From the NCBI GenBank assembly GCA_026707905.1, contig JAPOVY010000153.1, positions 1 to 37,149 of the forward strand: a stretch of 37,149 nucleotides of DNA, in the 5' to 3' direction. The position numbers were made by a program, and so were the translations under genes. Below are positions 25,389-34,254 of the stretch, piece after piece (position 1 is the first letter of the stretch; every line of letters starts with the position of its first letter). This DNA comes from Gammaproteobacteria bacterium. GTDB taxonomy: Bacteria > Pseudomonadota > Gammaproteobacteria > Pseudomonadales > Azotimanducaceae. The notes below the pieces were generated by a model, which searched no databases, was not told the DNA's origin, and saw nothing but the letters and a program-made list of their open reading frames with translations.

Positions 25389-27716
25389 ATGGCGTTTAAA
25401 GGTTTCATCCTTCAAAGCACGTACAGGGTTGTGAACGGCCAGCCGATCATTCTGATCTATGGTCGGCTTGATGACGGACGTACTTTTGTGATTCGTGAAA
25501 CGCGTCAATTGCCGACGTTCTACGTCCGCGCGGCAGATGTCGAACACCTGGAATGGGGAAATGCGAAGGTCGAAAGCACAACGTGGAAGACATTGGATGG
25601 CTTAAGTGCCTCCCGGGTGAAGGTCACAGAACCATCGAAGGTTGTCCCACTCCGAGACCGCATACACAGCGCGAATAAACGCACGTATGAAGCGGATATT
25701 CCTTTCGCTACAGCTTACTTAATGGAACGCGACATCCGTGGTGGCGTGTCCATTAGCGGAGAACCGAGTCCTTCGAAAACCTTGGTCGATGTCGAGTTTA
25801 ACGATCCCTCACTTGAACCCTGTGAGGTGGACTTCATCCCTAGGTGTTTGTCGTTCGATATTGAAACCGATCCAGACGCTACGGAGTTACTTGCGGTTTC
25901 CCTATATAGCGATGGTATTGATGAAGTACTTGTTTGCGATCCAGCTGGTCGGGAGATGCCGGACGGTGCAATCGGTTTTGCGACCGAACAGGACACGATT
26001 GAGGCGTTTGTTGCTCGTGTACGCGAGTTAGATCCCGATGTCCTGACGGGTTGGAACGTTGTTGATTTTGACCTAGACGCGCTACGCCGTATAAGCCTTC
26101 GTACTGGTGCACACTTCGAGCTCGGCCGTGCGCCCGGACGCTTAGTGCTTCGCGAGGCGCAAGGCTATTTTGGCAGTGGGAGAGCCTTAATCCCCGGTCG
26201 CGTTGTATTGGATGGCATCGACTTGGTACGAGGCGCGTTTATTCGCTTTCCAGAGTATTCGTTAGAGGCGGTCGCGCAGGAAGTACTAGGTGAAGGTAAA
26301 CAGGTTGAGGGTGATGTCCACGACCGCGCCGGTGAGATTCTTGAGAGATACGAACACGATCTACCAGGATTCGCAACGTACGCACGAACAGACGCGAGGC
26401 TAGCCTATCAGATCATCGAGCGATTGAAGCTCTTACCCCTTGCAAAGGTTCGCAGTACCCTCACAGGTATGCCAATGGATCGTGTCGCGGCAAGTGTCGC
26501 TTCATTTGATTTCGTCTATATCGCAGCGCTCAAGAAAAGACGGGTTTGCGCACCGAGCTTCGATCGTTCACGAAATGACACATCAGAGTCACATGAAGGC
26601 GGTGCTGTGTTATCGCCAGAAGTCGGCATTCACACTAACGTGTGGGTACTTGATTACAAGAGCCTATATCCAAGCATCATTCGAACGTTCAACATCGACC
26701 CGCTTGGGTATGCGGGTACCGACGAGTCGCTGGCGGGAATCCGTCTTCTAAATGACGCGGTATTTTCAAGAAGTCCGGCGATATTGCCTGGGGTATTGGA
26801 TGGCTTATACGCGGCACGGGAGCGAGCGAAACATCAAGATGACAGTGTCGCTTCGCAAGCTATCAAAATCTTGATGAACTCGTTCTATGGCGTCTTGGCG
26901 ACACCTGTATGTCGATTCCATAACAGCAAGGTTGGTAACGCGATAACGACCATGGGACGACACTTCTTGATGTGGTCGAAGGACTGGTTTGAATCCCGTG
27001 GGTTTGCTGTCCTATACGGCGATACAGATAGTGTGTTCGTGGCATCAGGTTCCGAATACAGGGAGCGTGCGACCAACTTAGGGAATGAGTTAACCAGGCA
27101 ATTCAACTTGGAACTCTCGAACTATATCGAGCGAGAATGGCAAGTAGAGAGCAAGCTCGAGCTCGAATTTGAAAAGCTCTACACCCGATTGTTCCTTCTA
27201 CCTCTAAAGAAGGGAAGTGGGGGCGCAAGGAAACGCTATGCAGGGCAGATTAGCGCGACGGGGCAAGTGGAATTCGTCGGCATGGAAGTGGTTCGACGAG
27301 ATTGGACGGAACTCGCGAAAGACGCTCAGCGGGAGTTGTACGCGCGACTATTCCAAGGTGAACCAGTTGAAGATTTCATTCGTGATCTTGTGAATGCGGT
27401 ACGAGACGGAAGAATGGATGCGAAGCTCGTTTATCGAAAAGGCTTAAGTAAGCCGCCAACGAGCTACACAAAAGTCAAACCGCCGCACGTCGTCGCCGCG
27501 CTTAAGTCCACCAACCTGTCGCGAGTTGTCCACTACGTGATGACGTTAGATGGTCCTGAACCGACAGACAATATCCGTCACGACATCGATCGAGAGCACT
27601 ATATAGAAAAGCAGCTCAAAGGTGTCGCGGAACCAGTGCTAGCAACGCTAGGTACGACTTGGGAGTCTGCCTGTGGTATTCCGGTTCAGCGCTCGTTATT
27701 CGATGCACTTGAGTAG
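25389..27716 (+). CDS. polB: DNA polymerase II (family B)
   Basis: 775 residues of the PolB type. The proofreading domain is intact: ExoI FDIET at 156-160, ExoII in GWNVVDFDLDAL, ExoIII YARTDARLAYQI. Polymerase motifs are present: A DYKSLYPSIIRTFNIDP, B KILMNSFYGVL, C YGDTDSVFV. The N-terminus (MAFKGFILQS) aligns with E. coli Pol II. This enzyme works in replication restart and translesion synthesis and is SOS-induced in E. coli, but no CTGT-N8-ACAG LexA box is visible in the short upstream gap. An in-frame stop 9 bp upstream fixes ATG 25389 as the first possible start. Confidence 0.95.
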   Translation: MAFKGFILQSTYRVVNGQPIILIYGRLDDGRTFVIRETRQLPTFYVRAADVEHLEWGNAKVESTTWKTLDGLSASRVKVTEPSKVVPLRDRIHSANKRTYEADIPFATAYLMERDIRGGVSISGEPSPSKTLVDVEFNDPSLEPCEVDFIPRCLSFDIETDPDATELLAVSLYSDGIDEVLVCDPAGREMPDGAIGFATEQDTIEAFVARVRELDPDVLTGWNVVDFDLDALRRISLRTGAHFELGRAPGRLVLREAQGYFGSGRALIPGRVVLDGIDLVRGAFIRFPEYSLEAVAQEVLGEGKQVEGDVHDRAGEILERYEHDLPGFATYARTDARLAYQIIERLKLLPLAKVRSTLTGMPMDRVAASVASFDFVYIAALKKRRVCAPSFDRSRNDTSESHEGGAVLSPEVGIHTNVWVLDYKSLYPSIIRTFNIDPLGYAGTDESLAGIRLLNDAVFSRSPAILPGVLDGLYAARERAKHQDDSVASQAIKILMNSFYGVLATPVCRFHNSKVGNAITTMGRHFLMWSKDWFESRGFAVLYGDTDSVFVASGSEYRERATNLGNELTRQFNLELSNYIEREWQVESKLELEFEKLYTRLFLLPLKKGSGGARKRYAGQISATGQVEFVGMEVVRRDWTELAKDAQRELYARLFQGEPVEDFIRDLVNAVRDGRMDAKLVYRKGLSKPPTSYTKVKPPHVVAALKSTNLSRVVHYVMTLDGPEPTDNIRHDIDREHYIEKQLKGVAEPVLATLGTTWESACGIPVQRSLFDALE

Positions 27717-27725
27717 TAAAGCCCC

Positions 27726-28424
27726 ATGAGCGACGCTGCACTCGACGCGTACTGGCGATTTTTCGAGACCTTTAACACGCGTGACGCCTACACGTTTTCT
27801 ACTGCAATGAGCTATCCGCACGTACGTGTGTCGTGGGCTCGCGAGCCCGTGGTTTTGGCCGATCAAGAAGCGCATGCGCTAAGCGTTGGATGGGACGCGT
27901 TTATACGATCTGGATGGGACCATACCGTGGGGGCGGACCCGGAGGTCATCGGTAGTTCGGTTGCAAAAGCGCACATCGCCGGTGGATGGACTCGATATAC
28001 GGTGTCAGATGAGCCAATATTGACGAACAAAGTGTGCTACATCGTCACGCGCGTCGAAGGCAAGTGGGGGATTCAGAGCCGCTTTGGCACCGACCCGGGC
28101 AACGATGGCGTCGAACAAACGGAGAGTGAATCGGTTTCGGCACTAGATCACGTCAGTGGGTTTTTACAGGCCATCGCGAGCAAGGATGGTTCCACTGATC
28201 GATTCATCTCCGACGAGTTTTTCGTGATCGGTGTAGGTGCGGTACGACGCGTTAAACGTGGCGAAGACTTACTAATGGAAGGTATGCATGACCCTCAGTT
28301 ACGCGTTATACAGAGTGGTCCATCCTCGATAACTGTGTGTGCGCTTGAGCATGGACACGAAGCGTTAATCTATGCTGTTCGTCAGGAAAATGAGTGGAAG
28401 ATCAAGGCAGGATCATGGCTTTAG
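27726..28424 (+). CDS. Uncharacterised protein with NTF2/SnoaL-like fold, copy 1
   Basis: 232 residues with no signal peptide. The first half looks like an NTF2/SnoaL-type domain: YWRFFETFNTRDA, SYPHVRVSWA, then AGGWTRYTVSDEPILTNK and WGIQSRFG. The second half (about 140-232) again has the alternating pattern of such a domain (FLQAIASKDG, ISDEFFVIGVGAVRR, WKIKAGSWL), so it may be a tandem duplication. NTF2-like folds serve as isomerases, hydratases or binding domains; no catalytic residue can be assigned. It starts 9 bp after polB and overlaps the aldo/keto reductase start. It is clearly paralogous to the gene at 34245-34985. Confidence 0.75.
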   Translation: MSDAALDAYWRFFETFNTRDAYTFSTAMSYPHVRVSWAREPVVLADQEAHALSVGWDAFIRSGWDHTVGADPEVIGSSVAKAHIAGGWTRYTVSDEPILTNKVCYIVTRVEGKWGIQSRFGTDPGNDGVEQTESESVSALDHVSGFLQAIASKDGSTDRFISDEFFVIGVGAVRRVKRGEDLLMEGMHDPQLRVIQSGPSSITVCALEHGHEALIYAVRQENEWKIKAGSWL

Positions 28425-29410
28425 AGAAACGAACGATCGGTCGTACGGGTGTTGATGTCACGGCATGGGGAATGGGTTGTGCGCCTCTTGGGGGCGTCGG
28501 CGACCGCATTTCGGATGGTGACAGCGATGCCATACTCAATGCGGCGTGGGACAAAGGTGTCCGTTACTTCGATTCGGCACCTTTGTATGGCCATGGGCTA
28601 TCGGAAAAGCGTGTAGGACGCGTGCTTAGTGGCAAGCCACGAGATGAATTCGTGCTTTCAACCAAGATTGGCCGCTTGTTGGTTCCTGCGGATGAGGGTA
28701 CACGCGACGCGCTAATGCGCGATAGCGAGAATCTGGCGATCCGTTACGACTATTCAAGCGACGCGGTCGTCGCATCGGTCGAAAGCAGTCTACATCGGCT
28801 CAATCTGGACCGCATTGACATTCTGTTATGTCACGACATCGATCGTTGGACACACGGTGACGATCAGCCCGGGATTTATGAAGCCGCCGCGAACGGCGCG
28901 TTACCGGCGATGCATCGTTTGCGCGAACAAGGGTTGGTCCGGGCGATCGGTCTCGGAGTTAACGAATCCGCAGTATGTGTTCGCGTGATGCAAGAGTTCG
29001 AACCGGACTGCTTCCTGTTGGCCGGGCGTTTCACGCTACTTGAGCAAGAGCCACTCGACGAAATGTTGCCTATGTGCGTTGACCGAAACGTGTCTGTCAT
29101 CATTGGTGGTCCTTACAACTCTGGGATATTGGCAAATACCGAACGTCGGCGAGCGACTTACGACTACAAACCGGCACCAGACGATCTCTGGGAAAAGGCA
29201 CAGAAAATCCGTGTAGTCTGCGACGCTCACGGCATCGACATGCGTGCAGCTGCTCTCCAGTATGTGTTGCGACATCCTGCTGTCGCAAGTGTGATCCCTG
29301 GTATGTGGGCTTTGCACGAAGTTTCAGAAAATGCCGAGCTACTTAACGTATCGATCCCTGACGCGTTATGGTCGGATCTCGCGGACCAAGATCTCGCGCG
29401 CGCTTGGTAA
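28415..29410 (+). CDS. Aldo/keto reductase, L-fucose / D-threo-aldose 1-dehydrogenase type
   Basis: 331 residues of the AKR superfamily (TIM barrel, NAD(P)). The catalytic tetrad is visible: D53 and Y58 in YFDSAPLYGHG, K84 in LSTKIG, and His in DILLCHDIDRW. FDSAPLYGHGLSEKRVG and the insertion with YDYSSDAVVASVESSL point to the bacterial D-threo-aldose 1-dehydrogenase (L-fucose dehydrogenase)/pyridoxal dehydrogenase subgroup, which oxidises free aldoses to lactones. Exact substrate is uncertain. The start is ATG at 28415, preceded by AGGA and overlapping the previous gene by 10 bp. An upstream ATG at 28394 would add seven non-family residues. Confidence 0.88.
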   Translation: MALEKRTIGRTGVDVTAWGMGCAPLGGVGDRISDGDSDAILNAAWDKGVRYFDSAPLYGHGLSEKRVGRVLSGKPRDEFVLSTKIGRLLVPADEGTRDALMRDSENLAIRYDYSSDAVVASVESSLHRLNLDRIDILLCHDIDRWTHGDDQPGIYEAAANGALPAMHRLREQGLVRAIGLGVNESAVCVRVMQEFEPDCFLLAGRFTLLEQEPLDEMLPMCVDRNVSVIIGGPYNSGILANTERRRATYDYKPAPDDLWEKAQKIRVVCDAHGIDMRAAALQYVLRHPAVASVIPGMWALHEVSENAELLNVSIPDALWSDLADQDLARAW

Positions 29411-29415
29411 GTGAT

Positions 29416-30060
29416 TTGACACCCCAAAAAGTCACCGTATGGGATGTGCCACTGCGAGTCTGGCATTGGCTGTTCGGTGCGGCTATCCTGACGGCATTAG
29501 CAACAGGTTTGATCGAAGAGCTTTACAACATCGACATCCACCAGTGGGCGGGTATCAGCGTCGTCTCGCTTCTCGTTTTCCGTCTGACTTGGGGTATCTG
29601 GGGAGCGACGTACGCTCGATGGACGAAATACTGGACGACGCCGCGCAAATTCCTCGATCACTTCTTACGTAAAGGCGAACTGACGCCACATACGGCTCCC
29701 GGAATCGTATTGGTTCTGATCTTGTTGCTGGGTGCCCTAGTTCAATCAGTGACCGGGTTGTTTATGACGGACGACATCTTCTTCGAAGGACCGTTACACG
29801 ACTACGTTGACGACTCGACATTTGATTGGGTCTATCTAGTCCACCACAATGCGTGGCGACTTGTCGTGGTGGCGGTAGCGGTGCATTTGCTCGCCCAGTT
29901 GATCTATGGTGTCGTTTTGCGCGATCCAACCCCCATTGGGATGGTTACAGGTCAGAAGCGAGTGGCATTGCCAAGGGTTGCCACACCTTGGATTCGTGCG
30001 TTGTTCAGCTCTGCCTTGGGTGGCGTAACGTTTGCGGTATTAACGTTCCTCGCCGACTAG
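29416..30060 (+). CDS. Cytochrome b561-type membrane protein
   Basis: About 214 residues with four transmembrane helices and histidines placed to hold two b hemes: VWDVPLRVWHWLFG at the N-terminus, IHQWAG, LVHHNAWRL and VAVHLLAQL. This is the Ni-hydrogenase cytochrome b / cytochrome b561 family, which moves electrons between the quinone pool and periplasmic partners. The convergent cytochrome c-prime gene is its probable partner, a pairing seen in other Proteobacteria. The start is uncertain: TTG 29416 begins right before the conserved region; TTG 29404 overlaps the aldo/keto reductase stop, and ATG 29368 would add arginine-rich residues inside that gene. Confidence 0.87.
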   Translation: MTPQKVTVWDVPLRVWHWLFGAAILTALATGLIEELYNIDIHQWAGISVVSLLVFRLTWGIWGATYARWTKYWTTPRKFLDHFLRKGELTPHTAPGIVLVLILLLGALVQSVTGLFMTDDIFFEGPLHDYVDDSTFDWVYLVHHNAWRLVVVAVAVHLLAQLIYGVVLRDPTPIGMVTGQKRVALPRVATPWIRALFSSALGGVTFAVLTFLAD

Positions 30061-30063
30061 CAT

Positions 30064-30483
30064 TCATTCTCGGTAACGTGTGTGACATCCGCGACAGGCT
30101 TGTCCGAGTTCACCAACTGCAGGACCGATTTGCGCCATATCACCAGAGCTAGCGGCCTCACGGAATGCACTAGCGGCTTCTTTGAGTGTAGTAAGTCGTT
30201 CGGCGAAATCTTGAGGTTCTTCCCAGATTTCAGGTAGCGCATCGCCACCTTCTGATCCTTCAGGAAACACGCTTTGTGCGGTTTCGGCGAGTTCTGCAAG
30301 AGCGGCTGCGAGAGGAGCGATGTCGTTTGGTCGATCAACTTCCTGTCTGAGGATTTTTGCGAGTGCGCCCATGGTTCCGCCGATCGCTGACATGACTTCC
30401 TGTCGATACTCAACTTGATCCTCGTCTGCCGTAACCGCGAGACCCAAGAGCACAGCGAGCGTAAATGCAACAAATCGTCTCAT
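30064..30483 (-). CDS. Cytochrome c-prime / c556 family monoheme cytochrome
   Basis: 139 residues: a signal peptide (1-19), four predicted helices, and a C-terminal heme-attachment motif C130-R-G-C133-H134. A C-terminal CxxCH in a four-helix bundle of about 120 mature residues is the mark of class II cytochromes c (c-prime, c556). The first helix begins VEYRQEVMSAIGG, where M36 or a nearby residue would provide a sixth ligand in the low-spin c556 form. It is a soluble periplasmic redox protein. It is convergent with the b561 gene, the two stops being 3 bp apart. Confidence 0.92.
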   Translation of the reverse strand: MRRFVAFTLAVLLGLAVTADEDQVEYRQEVMSAIGGTMGALAKILRQEVDRPNDIAPLAAALAELAETAQSVFPEGSEGGDALPEIWEEPQDFAERLTTLKEAASAFREAASSGDMAQIGPAVGELGQACRGCHTRYRE

Positions 30484-30525
30484 TTCTAACCCCTTAGTTG
30501 ATGTGGCGATTGTAGAACGTATCTA

Positions 30526-31347
30526 TCAAGTCCCTGTGAATGAGGGTTTACGCTTCTCAATAAAGGACAATCGCGATTCGCGTTGATCATTCACAGCTTT
30601 CCGTGGCGTCGCAAGACTACTAAGCTCAAAACGTAACGCATCTTCTAGCTCGACTTCGTTGTTGTGCTGGAGGACACGTTTGGACGTACGGAGCGCTAGT
30701 GGTGGCCATCCAGCCATTTGTGCAGCTACTTCGTGCGCCGTATCCATCAAAACGTCGTGATCGACGAGGCGATCAAGAAGCCCGATTCGGTACGCTTCAT
30801 CCGAATCGATCGTTCTACTGGTATAGATCAAATCAGCCGCTCGCGAGTATCCCACAATGCGAGGTAGGAAGAAGGACATGCCGCTGTCTGGCGAGAGGTT
30901 TCGCTCGATAAACACGGTTTTGAATCGCGCTTTTTCGCTTCCGATGCGCAGGTCGCATCCCAGGCTCAGACTCATGCCAGCGCCTGCTGCTACGCCGTTC
31001 ATGACTGCGATTGTTGGTTTATCAACGTTGTAGATAGCGAGTGCTTGCCGCCCGACCCAACCCAAATCATCCATCAGTTCGTTTTGTTTTGACGCGCGTA
31101 CCTCTTGCGAAGACGCACCTGGATTTGGCGTGAGGTCGGCTCCGGAACAGAAGCCACGACCTGCTCCGGTGAGTAGGACAACGCGAATTTCATCGTCGTG
31201 TTGAGCTTTTGCAAGTGCATCACGAAGATCCTGTTGTAAACCGCCATTGAGCGCATTGAGCTTTTCAGGTCTGTTGAGGGTTAACGTCGCGACGTGATCT
31301 TGTACGTCGTAAATGAGATTCTCGAAAGCCATCGAATCGGTCGCCAT
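30526..31347 (-). CDS. Enoyl-CoA hydratase/isomerase (crotonase) family protein
   Basis: 273 residues. Crotonase landmarks are NRPEKLNAL at 25-33, the first oxyanion-hole segment GRGFCSGADL at 63-72, and the second, GVAAGAGMSLSLGCDLRIGSEKARF. In place of the two catalytic glutamates of true enoyl-CoA hydratase the sequence reads ERNLSPDSGMSFFLPRIVG, with the Asp arrangement seen in PaaG and other enoyl-CoA isomerases. So isomerisation of a CoA thioester may be more likely than hydration. It acts in the cytoplasm. It is divergent from the PQQ-type dehydrogenase gene across 170 bp. ATG 31332 is an alternative start. Confidence 0.88.
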   Translation of the reverse strand: MATDSMAFENLIYDVQDHVATLTLNRPEKLNALNGGLQQDLRDALAKAQHDDEIRVVLLTGAGRGFCSGADLTPNPGASSQEVRASKQNELMDDLGWVGRQALAIYNVDKPTIAVMNGVAAGAGMSLSLGCDLRIGSEKARFKTVFIERNLSPDSGMSFFLPRIVGYSRAADLIYTSRTIDSDEAYRIGLLDRLVDHDVLMDTAHEVAAQMAGWPPLALRTSKRVLQHNNEVELEDALRFELSSLATPRKAVNDQRESRLSFIEKRKPSFTGT

Positions 31348-31454
31348 ATATGAATGAGATACCGTGCAATAGCATAAAACACGGTCGAGGTCGCTTATTT
31401 AACGTGTTCAGAAAAGGGTCGTTTTGAGTGGTCTTCGATGATTAGATACCTTCC

Positions 31455-31460
31455 TATAAT
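31455..31460 (+). promoter_or_regulatory. Candidate -10 element for the sugar dehydrogenase gene
   Basis: A perfect TATAAT lies 58 bp upstream of the GTG start of the lipoprotein dehydrogenase, in the gap between two divergent genes. No good TTGACA-like hexamer stands 16-18 bases upstream, so this would be a weak or activator-dependent promoter. Confidence 0.35.
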
Positions 31461-31517
31461 CAAAAAAACGCAGGCAAATGAGAGCAAACGGTCGATCGAC
31501 CGAGGGAGCGCTGAAGC

Positions 31518-33026
31518 GTGAACATGCGATATTTATTGATATGGTTGCTTGTCAGCTTCATCACCAGCTTCTTGTTGATCGGTTGTGGTGGTTCTTCAGG
31601 TGGTAACCCGTCTCCACCTCCCACACCTACGACACCTCCGCCAACGCCTCCCCCACCGCCACCTCCTCCAGCTCGATTGAGCGATCCAATCGAGAGTACC
31701 ATCGAAGTTGGGTCGATCGCTGTTGATGCAGTTCAGTTCGTTCAAGGACCAGGCACTGTAGACCGTGTAAGTGGTGGTGGCGTGAACAATCCGGCCACCC
31801 GTATTCAATACATGCAGCAGGTTGGGGAACGGTTCTTCTTTAACGACACACGTGGCGTCCTGTGGGTAACGGATGCCGAGGGATCGGAACCCGTCAGTTA
31901 CCTAGACCTTCGGAATGAGAATGTGGGATTCAACCCAGATCGATTCGTCCAGGAATCGGGATTTATGGGATTCGCTTTTCATCCCGAATTTGCGAATGAA
32001 GGTGAAGAGGGATTTGGGAGGTTCTATACCACCTTTAGTGCGAGCCCAGATGGAACGGCAGACTTTATCGAGGAGGGCAATTCAGTTCAGGAGAGCGTTC
32101 TGGCTGAGTGGTCCGTCGAGGACCCGGCGGGTGCAGTGTACGTAGGTGAATTTCGAGAAATTCTCCGTGTAGGTCAGTTCGCCGCCAATCACAACGTCGG
32201 AAATGTGGCGTTCAACCCTACGTCAACAGCTGGCGACCCTGACCACGGCATGCTATACGTTAGTTTTGGCGACGGGGGCAATGCCAATGACCCACGCCAA
32301 CACGGACAGAACCCAAACAGCATCTTGGGGACGATCATCCGTATTGATCCTCTCGGTGGTGGTGAGGACGCAAATTACGGAATCCCGGCTGACAACCCAT
32401 TCGCGGATGGCGCGGACGGACTACCTGAAGTTTGGGCATATGGACTAAGGCATCCGCAAAGCTACTCGTGGGATTCTGCGGATGGTCGAATGTTCATCCT
32501 TGATATCGGTCAAGATCAGGTCGAGGAAGTAAATATTGGTGTCGCGGGTGGAAATTACGGATGGCGGCTTCGGGAAGGTACGTTCGCGACGGCCTATGGT
32601 GTTGATTCCAATGATCCGCCTGGCGGTGTGTACGAACGTGAAACGGACACTACCGACTTGATCTACCCAGTCGCGCAGTATGACCACGACGAGGGGTTTG
32701 CGATTGGCTCAGGAATTGTGTATCGGGGATCAGAGATTCCAGAATTGGTTGGAATGTTTGTCTTCACCGACATTGTTACCGGTCGCTTGTTCTATGTCGA
32801 TACTTCATCACTCGAGCCTGACTCACCGGTGACGATATTTGAGTTGGATCTTACGGTCGACGGGGAATCAGGGACATTGGCAGACATCGCAGGCCATCGA
32901 AATACGAGCCCTGGTCACGCGGGATATACACAACGCGTTGATCTTCGTATCAGTATGGACGCAGCCGGTGAGCTATATATCCTTTCAAAAGGAGATGGGT
33001 GGATTAGGAAACTGACTGCACGGTAA
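31518..33026 (+). CDS. Lipoprotein PQQ-dependent sugar dehydrogenase (GSDH family)
   Basis: 502 residues. The N-terminus is a lipoprotein signal with lipobox L20-I-G-C23, then a Gly/Ser stretch and a proline-rich linker (about 31-51). A six-bladed glucose/sorbosone dehydrogenase propeller follows. Its landmarks are GFAFHPEF, VSFGDGGNANDPRQHGQN, GTIIRIDPLGG, AYGLRHPQSYSWD, FILDIGQDQVEEVN and GGNYGWRLREG, which contain the usual PQQ and calcium ligands. It should oxidise a sugar aldehyde or alcohol at the outer membrane and pass electrons to the respiratory chain. Substrate unknown; no PQQ synthesis genes are present. GTG 31518 has GAGGGA upstream; ATG 31524 is the alternative. Confidence 0.9.
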   Translation: MNMRYLLIWLLVSFITSFLLIGCGGSSGGNPSPPPTPTTPPPTPPPPPPPPARLSDPIESTIEVGSIAVDAVQFVQGPGTVDRVSGGGVNNPATRIQYMQQVGERFFFNDTRGVLWVTDAEGSEPVSYLDLRNENVGFNPDRFVQESGFMGFAFHPEFANEGEEGFGRFYTTFSASPDGTADFIEEGNSVQESVLAEWSVEDPAGAVYVGEFREILRVGQFAANHNVGNVAFNPTSTAGDPDHGMLYVSFGDGGNANDPRQHGQNPNSILGTIIRIDPLGGGEDANYGIPADNPFADGADGLPEVWAYGLRHPQSYSWDSADGRMFILDIGQDQVEEVNIGVAGGNYGWRLREGTFATAYGVDSNDPPGGVYERETDTTDLIYPVAQYDHDEGFAIGSGIVYRGSEIPELVGMFVFTDIVTGRLFYVDTSSLEPDSPVTIFELDLTVDGESGTLADIAGHRNTSPGHAGYTQRVDLRISMDAAGELYILSKGDGWIRKLTAR

Positions 33027-33099
33027 AGGCGTCGTACGATCCCTGAATAAAGTCGCACACTCGTTCTTACTTCAAATGATCCGATTAAGTGAATAGAAC

Positions 33100-34254
33100 A
33101 TGAAAATAACGGCGGTTAAGGCGGTACCTGCGAGTGGACCAAGGGGTCTACCGGTCACACGCAATTTTGTCTACGTCAAAATCGAAACTGATGAAGGCAT
33201 TGTCGGTTGGGGCGAGGCTACGAGCGGACCTTTAGCTGTAGCCACTATGGTCGATGAGTTCGGTCAATTGCTGGTGGGTGAGGATCCCATGGCGATCGAA
33301 AAGCACTGGCAGATGCTCTATCACCACTTTCACGTGCGCGGAGGCGTCGTGCAGATGTCTGCGATTAGTGGCATCGAGATTGCGCTATGGGACATCAAAG
33401 GTCAAGCTTTAAACACACCGGTTTACGAGTTACTCGGTGGCAAGATCCGAGACCGAATTTGGACGTACGGCCGATGGGATGGCCCTACGCCTGAAGCGGC
33501 GGTGCAAAACGCGATGAACCATGTGGATCGTGGACTCACAGCGTTGAAAGGTGATCCCTTTGAACATCGCGGCATTTTCATCGACCGTCGTTCCGAAGAC
33601 CTTGCCGTCGAAAAACTGAAAGCGGTCCGAGAAGCCGTCGGTGATGATGTCGAACTGTTTGTCGAAGTTCACGGTCGACTTTCGCCATCTGACGCCATTC
33701 GTGTCGGAAATCGAATGGAGCCTTATCGACCTTTCTATTTCGAAGAACCGGTTCCTCCGCAGAATCTTGACGCCTTAAAACGCGTTTCGGACCAAGTGAA
33801 TATCCCGATCGCGACGGGAGAGAGACTGCTAACGAAGTTCGACTTTGCCGACCTACTGCCACTGCATGCCGTCGATTTGATTCAACCTGACATCATGTAT
33901 GCGGGTGGAATACTCGAAACCAAGAAGATTGCTGCGATGGCTGAGGCTTATTACGTTGGTATACAACCGCATAACTGCTATGGTCCTTTCGCGACCGTTG
34001 CCGCACTGCATTTGGACGTATGCACACCAAATTTCGTCATCCAGGAGGGAGGGATTCACCAATGGTTCCCAGATGCGACAATCGGTAACTTCCCTGTTCA
34101 AAAAGATGGATATTTCGGTTTACCGCCTGGACCGGGGCTCGGGGTCGCGATGGATGAAGAATGGTTAGCGGCACATCCATGGGACGACAATGCGCGACCG
34201 TGGGCGCACCGACTCGGTAGCAATCCTTCGCGGCAAGGGGTGGATTGGTCATAA
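33100..34254 (+). CDS. Enolase-superfamily dehydratase, D-galactonate dehydratase-like
   Basis: 384 residues. The capping domain (MKITAVKAVP, VGWGEATSGP) is followed by a barrel. Metal ligands are E189 (VEVHGR), E215 (FEEPV) and E241 (TGERL). H191 in HGR and H291 in QPHN correspond to the acid and base of E. coli DgoD, and AGGILETKKIAAMAEAY is strongly DgoD-like. The family dehydrates aldonic acids to 2-keto-3-deoxy acids in the cytoplasm. The first metal ligand is Glu where DgoD has Asp, so the substrate may differ (galactonate, fuconate or another acid). The next gene starts within its last codons. Confidence 0.88.
   Translation: MKITAVKAVPASGPRGLPVTRNFVYVKIETDEGIVGWGEATSGPLAVATMVDEFGQLLVGEDPMAIEKHWQMLYHHFHVRGGVVQMSAISGIEIALWDIKGQALNTPVYELLGGKIRDRIWTYGRWDGPTPEAAVQNAMNHVDRGLTALKGDPFEHRGIFIDRRSEDLAVEKLKAVREAVGDDVELFVEVHGRLSPSDAIRVGNRMEPYRPFYFEEPVPPQNLDALKRVSDQVNIPIATGERLLTKFDFADLLPLHAVDLIQPDIMYAGGILETKKIAAMAEAYYVGIQPHNCYGPFATVAALHLDVCTPNFVIQEGGIHQWFPDATIGNFPVQKDGYFGLPPGPGLGVAMDEEWLAAHPWDDNARPWAHRLGSNPSRQGVDWS

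Noticed and set aside
31460-31702. Glycine-rich ORF on the minus strand.
   Set aside because: It is the mirror image of the proline-rich linker of the lipoprotein dehydrogenase.
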